A program made the translations under genes and the position numbers. The notes under the pieces are model-generated. The model saw only the letters and a list, made by a program, of their open reading frames with translations. It did not search any database and was not told where the DNA came from. This document shows positions 46,525-64,000 of a stretch of 64,000 nucleotides of DNA, in pieces. Within the stretch, counting starts at the first letter, position 1. Every line of letters starts with the position of its first letter. Origin of the DNA: Chromobotia macracanthus (Eukaryota; Chordata; Actinopteri; Cypriniformes; Botiidae); the NCBI GenBank assembly GCA_036877525.1, contig JAZGTH010000015.1, forward strand, positions 6,657,001 through 6,721,000. The letters are read 5' to 3'.

Positions 46525-47200
46525 TTTCGTTTATTTCCTGAGCCTTAGAAAAGATTAAAAAAAAACTAGTGATATAAACTGAACTTGACTTAACTTTAAC
46601 TAAACAACTGTCAGTCTTTATCACACCTTACGACACTGAATGTGACAAAAACACCTGGATGACATCCATAGCTTCAACACGACCCCATAAACATATTACA
46701 ATACAACAACAACACGCTGGTTTTGTCTCAAACCCTCGTGAGCTGCCTATATAGTAACATTTTCGGTAACGCAAATATAATGACCACTAAATCTGTATGG
46801 CAACAGTTCACTGTTTTAGCCTATAAATATACGCAATAAATCATTAAAAGAATCGTGTTGTTTCTTCCACCAAAGCTTTTCCTGACAGTCTGGTGAAATA
46901 TATGCGCGTTGTCCTCATTATTCACTGTAAATGAAAGACTGAGAGATGGAGATCCGTAATGAATCGGGTTTAGTCAGACGTTAGCTCACTGGCTAACTGA
47001 AAATAGCACGTCGCATCTGAACAATACAGATCCGCTGAAACTAGCTCATGTTTATAACATGCATGCATGTAATTTGCTCTGTCCATCTTTCGTTAACTAT
47101 AAACTCCTCTTACCCACATACAAGTGTTTGCAGCCATCAGTAGCTTTTCTAATACAGACGCTAGCCCGCCGCTTCACAACAAACGGCGAGTGTTACCGTC
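46308..47200 (-). other. gon4l: gon4l 5' UTR and promoter region
   Basis: The first coding exon extends to an acceptor (cttttctaag) and includes 5' UTR 46525-46543. A matching non-coding first exon ends at donor GTAAGAGG after 47114 and probably starts near 47200. The stretch 47150-47230 has several CpGs and no TATA box, consistent with a housekeeping-type promoter. The exact start site cannot be read. Confidence 0.55.
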
Positions 47201-49772
47201 ATTTCCTTCCCTCGTAAACGCAAGAGAAGACAATCAGTTCCTAAACTGGTAGTCTTTAAAAATAATTGTTTGGTAGCTTTAATATAAACTTCTTTCTTGA
47301 ATAAATGTTCAGTTTAATTTTTAGTAAAATTTTCAATTTAGTCAACTAGCTGTAATATGGTACTGACACCTGCAGGAGTACCTGAGTTTTTTGTTCCCCC
47401 CTCTGTGCCCAGGCAGACACCCGACGGTCCGGACGGGAATATCCGTGCGTGCATAAAGAGAATCGGCGTTTTTCGAGGAAAACGGACACGTAACTTGTGT
47501 AACTTAACGTGGAGATCTTGAATTAAAGATACAGTTTTGTAACTCTTTCTCAGACGTAGAAAAGAAAGAAAAAACGCACAATTCATTGTAACTATTCAGA
47601 ATGAGTGAGACTTGCGCACTTTCCCAAAGGATTCTTAAGATGGCTCAGACCTTTCTCTAGTCGACTTAAAAAACAAGCTTGTGTGTAAAGATATTTATAT
47701 TTATATACATTTATTTATATTTTGACTCTATACGCTCACTTAACACAAGCGATGAAGATGAGAATCAATAAATGGGCTACTTAACATCATCACTTATTTG
47801 TAGAAACTTTAATTTAACATTTCAGCACAAGCTACCCGATTTTGACATTGTATGAATCCATTTGTAGCATGTTTCGATATTTAAAACATCGTAAGAAAAT
47901 CAACAATAGCTTGTGGGAACATCATTTTTATAGTATTAAATAAATGCTAAATTCTACAATTTAATGCTGTAAAGATATGAAGCACAACTAATACAGAGTA
48001 AGCTGTATTGATCTTGCAACAATTACAATGGATTGCATTTGAATCGAATTGAGCATGTTTTAAAATATAGACTAATGCTTTTTTTAATTGGACGTAAAAC
48101 AAAATTTGGTTGATATACACAAGTTTCCAAAGTATTAATGTTTTATTGTCTTCAAAATGATACAAAAGGGACAACACAGAATCATGATGATGGTGATTTT
48201 GTGCCATTAAGGGGACCAACAACGTTTTATTTTTGACCCCTAGTCATCCAGTAACACTCCAGCACTTCATCACAGGGCCGAATACATTTCCTCTCAATGT
48301 TATAAGTTTGTGTTTTAATGTCATCAATGCATACTAACTGTTCTTAATGTACAAAAATTGTAATATGACCAAGAAATGAAAGACCGAATGAAATAGTGTT
48401 TTAAATATTTAATAATCAATGAGTGTTTATGTGTTTGATGCAAACACATATGATTTATAATGTGTTGACATGAAAAGACCAAGTACTGGGTATGTCTTTC
48501 AGATGTTTTTTCTCAATTAAAAAAATGTCTGATGGCATCTATGTGTTTATGAGAGTGATAATCTAAATTAGTAGAGGAAATCCACTGGGGGTGTATAAAA
48601 GTAATGAATGGGTTAGGCAGGTAAGTGCAAAATTAAAAAAAAAATGACTAAGATTGCAGAGTTGGCAAATTAATTTCAATTCTGTATGGATATGCAGCAC
48701 TATAATCCTGACTTTATGTGGATAATATAGACTTAGTCTGGCAGCAAAGGCTCTGCTTTTTCCTAGTGACAGAAAGGACCATGGAACAGATGCTAACAGC
48801 TTCATTATTACACAAAACATACAGAGACCCTTTACTGAACATACAACAAATACAAATATACAGAAGGTCATATACAGAAAAATTGTTTTTGCAGGAACGT
48901 GTTATCGTTGTAGACAGTAATGTCAGATGGCCAAAACTATTTTATTTTTCTTCAAACTCTTTTTAAGGGCATTGATATCACCCCCTTCAAAAGACTTACA
49001 AGCTGTATTACTGATCTATAAGGTTCTGTGTATTTTTATAAATTATTTAAAGAATATGTGTCCTAAACCTGCTGTTGGTCTGTGTGGCTCACAATACACA
49101 GGCATCAATCATCACAAAAATATTCAATAACAATTGACTCTCAAAACTGAAGCCCCCACTCAGTCATTCAGTAGTATTCATCATACAGATTCACAGAGGT
49201 GTGGATTAACCAAAAAGAAATGTGTGCAAATGGCTGGAAGAACGATGTTTATGTGTGCCAGATCCTCATCTGCCAGAACAAAATGTAAGGCTTGGTCCAA
49301 AAAGACATAAAATACAAGTACACATTTATATTGTTACTCACGTGACAAAAATGACAAAATAGTAAATTATTATAAGTGATGGCTGTTTGTCTTCAATATC
49401 TGAATTACAAAAGCCAAAAGGTTTTGTTTGAATCCGAGTAATAAACGTATAACCTAAAATATTTTAGACTAGCAGTAAGAGCCAAATAAATGAAAAACAT
49501 GAAATTCAATGCTGCTACTTTACCGCCAGGGGGTGCCAATCTCACTCGCGCTCCATTTACATTTGCGATAACAAAGCTCGTGGTAATACCTTACAAAAAC
49601 GCAAACGCATCTTAAAGTACATATATACAACAATCCAGTTGAATCTACATCAGTGCTGTACACCGTTATGTATGTGTGTATTTATGTAAAAGAACAAGCC
49701 ACAAGCAGTCCCCACCAGAGTCATTGGACCCTGGCCACTGACCCCCGGGTGCGTTCCCTTCTGGTTTCTGCC
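47201..49772. other. Intergenic between gon4l and npr1, including the npr1 3' UTR
   Basis: No gene is recognised. The part next to 49772 is npr1 3' UTR on the minus strand; tttatt words near 49680 and 48941 are possible poly(A) signals. gon4l and npr1 are in the same orientation, npr1 upstream of gon4l on the minus strand. Confidence 0.5.
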
Positions 49773-63239
<13,467 letters not shown>

Positions 63240-64000
63240 CTGAAATAATCAAATACACAAATACAACAAACAAATACTTCAATTAACAGACTAAACTACA
63301 TCCAACATTCATCAACAAAACCAGGCTCTTCCACAACATTGTAGCACCACAGCGATAAAAAGAAAACATGCTAAATGGCCTGTATTCATAATGAGAACCC
63401 AATAGTGGCAAAGGACAATAATTCCTGTCTGAAGTACATCCATAAGGAATCTGAATAAAAACAAAAGTTATTTTTGAGATGGCTGGCAGGGTGGGTTAGT
63501 TCTGACTGTCAGAGTTTGCTGTGGTACGATATTGAGTGGTGTTTCACTGAAGCATTTTCTGCCTTCATGACATGGCTGATTGTGTGTGTGTGTGTGTTAT
63601 CTTGATCTGGCCCCAGCCACAGTGAAAGAAAGACAGACGTTGAATTGTGAACTGACCTAAATTACTTCTCCGAACCTATTTAATGTGCCCTATTCTCAAC
63701 TTCAGTGCATTTAACTAAATGCCCTAGAATCTTTCTGCAGTGCATCTTACATCTGTTTGACCTAAATGTGCAGGTAAACATCGCATTAAATTCATATCCT
63801 GAGTCACGCGTACAGACAGATATGTAATTGTTTTTGACCGTTACTAAAGTATCACATATGGAGAGAGAAAGAGCAACTGGGCCTTGGCTGTCTGCTTGGA
63901 CCAGCATTACTGTACCTGAATGTCCTTTCTGTGAAAAGACGAGTGAGAGAGAAAAGGCTGTAAACACATGTAATGCACACTGGCAGAAAAACACTCATTT
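63240..64000. other. npr1: npr1 upstream intron, possible micro-exon
   Basis: The next upstream ectodomain exon is not clearly visible. A 13-nt block at 63916-63928 (minus strand, between ttttcacag and gtacag) would encode KDIQ directly before MNIISGG and keeps phase, but it is too short to trust by eye. Confidence 0.3.

Overview
This is 64 kb of vertebrate, clearly teleost, nuclear DNA. The evidence is intron-rich genes with GT-AG splice sites and orthologues of vertebrate genes, AT-rich intergenic DNA, many dinucleotide microsatellites, and fish repeats: tRNA-derived SINEs with LINE2-type tails, an L2-like reverse transcriptase fragment, and TTAA-flanked MITEs whose ends read AAAGGGATAGTKCAC. 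The MITE families suggest a cyprinid-like fish, but the species cannot be fixed from the sequence. I see no operons, CRISPR arrays, phage or bacterial features.

Layout, left to right. (1) About 1-16.8 kb, plus strand: the 3' two thirds of mef2d, covering the transactivation domain. The MADS/MEF2 exons lie upstream of the window. Seven exons join in frame to the canonical C-terminus, and there is one extra in-frame 69-nt cassette exon. (2) About 16.8-22.7 kb: gene-poor DNA with an L2-like LINE fragment and SINE copies. (3) 22.7-28.7 kb, minus strand: nestin (nes), complete in four exons, about 1315 aa. (4) 30.4-31.8 kb, plus strand: a small C-type-lectin-like gene with a stalk exon and three lectin-domain exons; its membrane-anchor exon is not established. 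(5) 32.4-47.2 kb, minus strand: gon4l, apparently complete. Thirty coding exons predict about 2100 aa and one upstream exon is non-coding. A one-base frame break lies in a G run of coding exon 3. (6) 49.8-63.2 kb and beyond, minus strand: the membrane guanylyl cyclase npr1 (atrial natriuretic peptide receptor type). It runs from the membrane-proximal ectodomain to the stop in 18 exons; the rest of the ectodomain is beyond the right edge.

The genes do not form one pathway: mef2d and gon4l are nuclear regulators, nes is an intermediate-filament protein, and npr1 makes cGMP at the plasma membrane. What links them is position. Human NPR1, GON4L, MEF2D and NES all lie on 1q21-q23, so this is a compact conserved-synteny block, and that supports the NPR1 (not NPR2) assignment. 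The lectin-like gene between nes and gon4l is the odd neighbour.

The items most worth a second look are the frame break in gon4l, two phase-compatible candidate cassette exons (mef2d and npr1), the isolated lectin-like gene, npr1 acceptor sites embedded in microsatellites, and a palindromic repeat family that has seeded at least seven copies here. I found no convincing wholly new biological system. Exon borders were read by eye from splice consensus, phase continuity and recall of the human proteins; no alignment was run.
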